Assembly: GCA_012512055.1 (NCBI GenBank)
Contig: JAAZEW010000280.1
Location: forward strand, 1-5,037
DNA: 5,037 bases
From: Bacillota bacterium
GTDB lineage: Bacteria; Bacillota_G; SHA-98; UBA4971
Direction of reading: 5' to 3'
Shown: piece after piece, positions 4,866 through 5,037 of the stretch
Numbering within the stretch: the stretch's first letter is position 1
Layout: each line of letters opens with the position of its first letter
The notes under the pieces: model-generated
Seen by the model: only the letters and a program-made list of their open reading frames with translations
Told to the model about the DNA's origin: nothing
Databases searched by the model: none
Translations under genes and position numbers: made by a program

Positions 4866-5037
4866 GTGTTTGTGGTTAACCTTAGGCGTGTAGCGCGACA
4901 GGTATTGGCACTTTTGGGTATCATGCTTATTGCATACCTCATATTCCATTCCAGGTGGTATTTGAGGCGAGTGTATCCAATCCATTATAAGGACATAATC
5001 ACCCAATACTCACGCGAACACGACGTGGACCCTTTTC
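4866..5037 (+). CDS. Membrane-anchored lytic transglycosylase, N-terminal part (3' end outside window)
   Basis: An open frame from GTG 4866 to the window edge encodes the first 57 residues of a likely soluble-lytic-transglycosylase-type (GH23) enzyme, which cleaves peptidoglycan glycan strands outside the cytoplasmic membrane. A short basic N-terminus (R7, R8, R11) precedes one hydrophobic helix at about 12-28, then YPIHYKDIITQYSREHDVDP at 37-56, which matches the YP-x-x-Y...I...A-x-(E)-x-x-L-D-P lead-in to the catalytic domain. The catalytic Glu would be beyond the window. A TAG at 4824-4826 closes the frame upstream, and GTG 4866 is the first usual start after it, with GAGGG at 4851-4855 as a somewhat distant binding site; GTG 4872 is an alternative. 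It follows coaE by 68 bases, an order seen in many Bacillota, and is probably co-transcribed with it. Confidence 0.8.
   Translation, partial: MFVVNLRRVARQVLALLGIMLIAYLIFHSRWYLRRVYPIHYKDIITQYSREHDVDPF

Overview
The window looks like a stretch of chromosome from a Bacillota (Firmicutes) bacterium of an endospore-forming lineage. The grounds are the YtaF-type sporulation membrane protein, the neighbourhood polA - ytaF - coaE - lytic transglycosylase (a relative of the polA-mutM-ytaF-coaE order known from Bacillus and related groups), GTG starts preceded by strong purine-rich ribosome binding sites, and moderate base composition. A large exported protein made mostly of predicted amphipathic beta strands hints at an outer membrane, so a diderm Bacillota lineage is possible but not shown. 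All genes are on the + strand.

Layout. 1-690 is the C-terminal polymerase domain of DNA polymerase I (polA), cut by the window edge. Two hairpin-plus-T-run terminators follow in tandem (703-726 and 740-768). The 769-1085 gap carries a near-consensus sigma-A promoter (TTGACA, 17 bp, TAAAAT) whose -10 box lies inside one perfect 8-bp inverted repeat and whose expected start point lies between the arms of a second, overlapping one. A leader of about 177 nt with possible minute ORFs follows. 1086-3065 encodes a 659-residue exported, beta-rich protein of unrecognised family with an Asp/Gly hexapeptide repeat in its middle. 3220-3975 is ytaF, with an intact EF-hand-like loop. 3976-4143 is a gap containing five back-to-back copies of a 17-bp repeat. 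4144-4797 is coaE (dephospho-CoA kinase), and from 4866 to the right edge lies the start of a membrane-anchored lytic transglycosylase.

How the parts fit. The tandem terminators separate polA from what follows. I see no convincing terminator from 3066 to 4865, so the exported protein, ytaF, coaE and the transglycosylase could be read from the promoter at 874-902, although internal promoters cannot be excluded. The genes have no single shared pathway: DNA repair and replication, a cell-surface protein, a sporulation membrane protein, coenzyme A synthesis and peptidoglycan cleavage. Most worth following up are the unidentified surface protein sitting in a core locus, its overlapping operator-like dyads, and the 17-bp repeat array in front of coaE. 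I found no RNA gene, CRISPR array, insertion sequence or clear mobile element.
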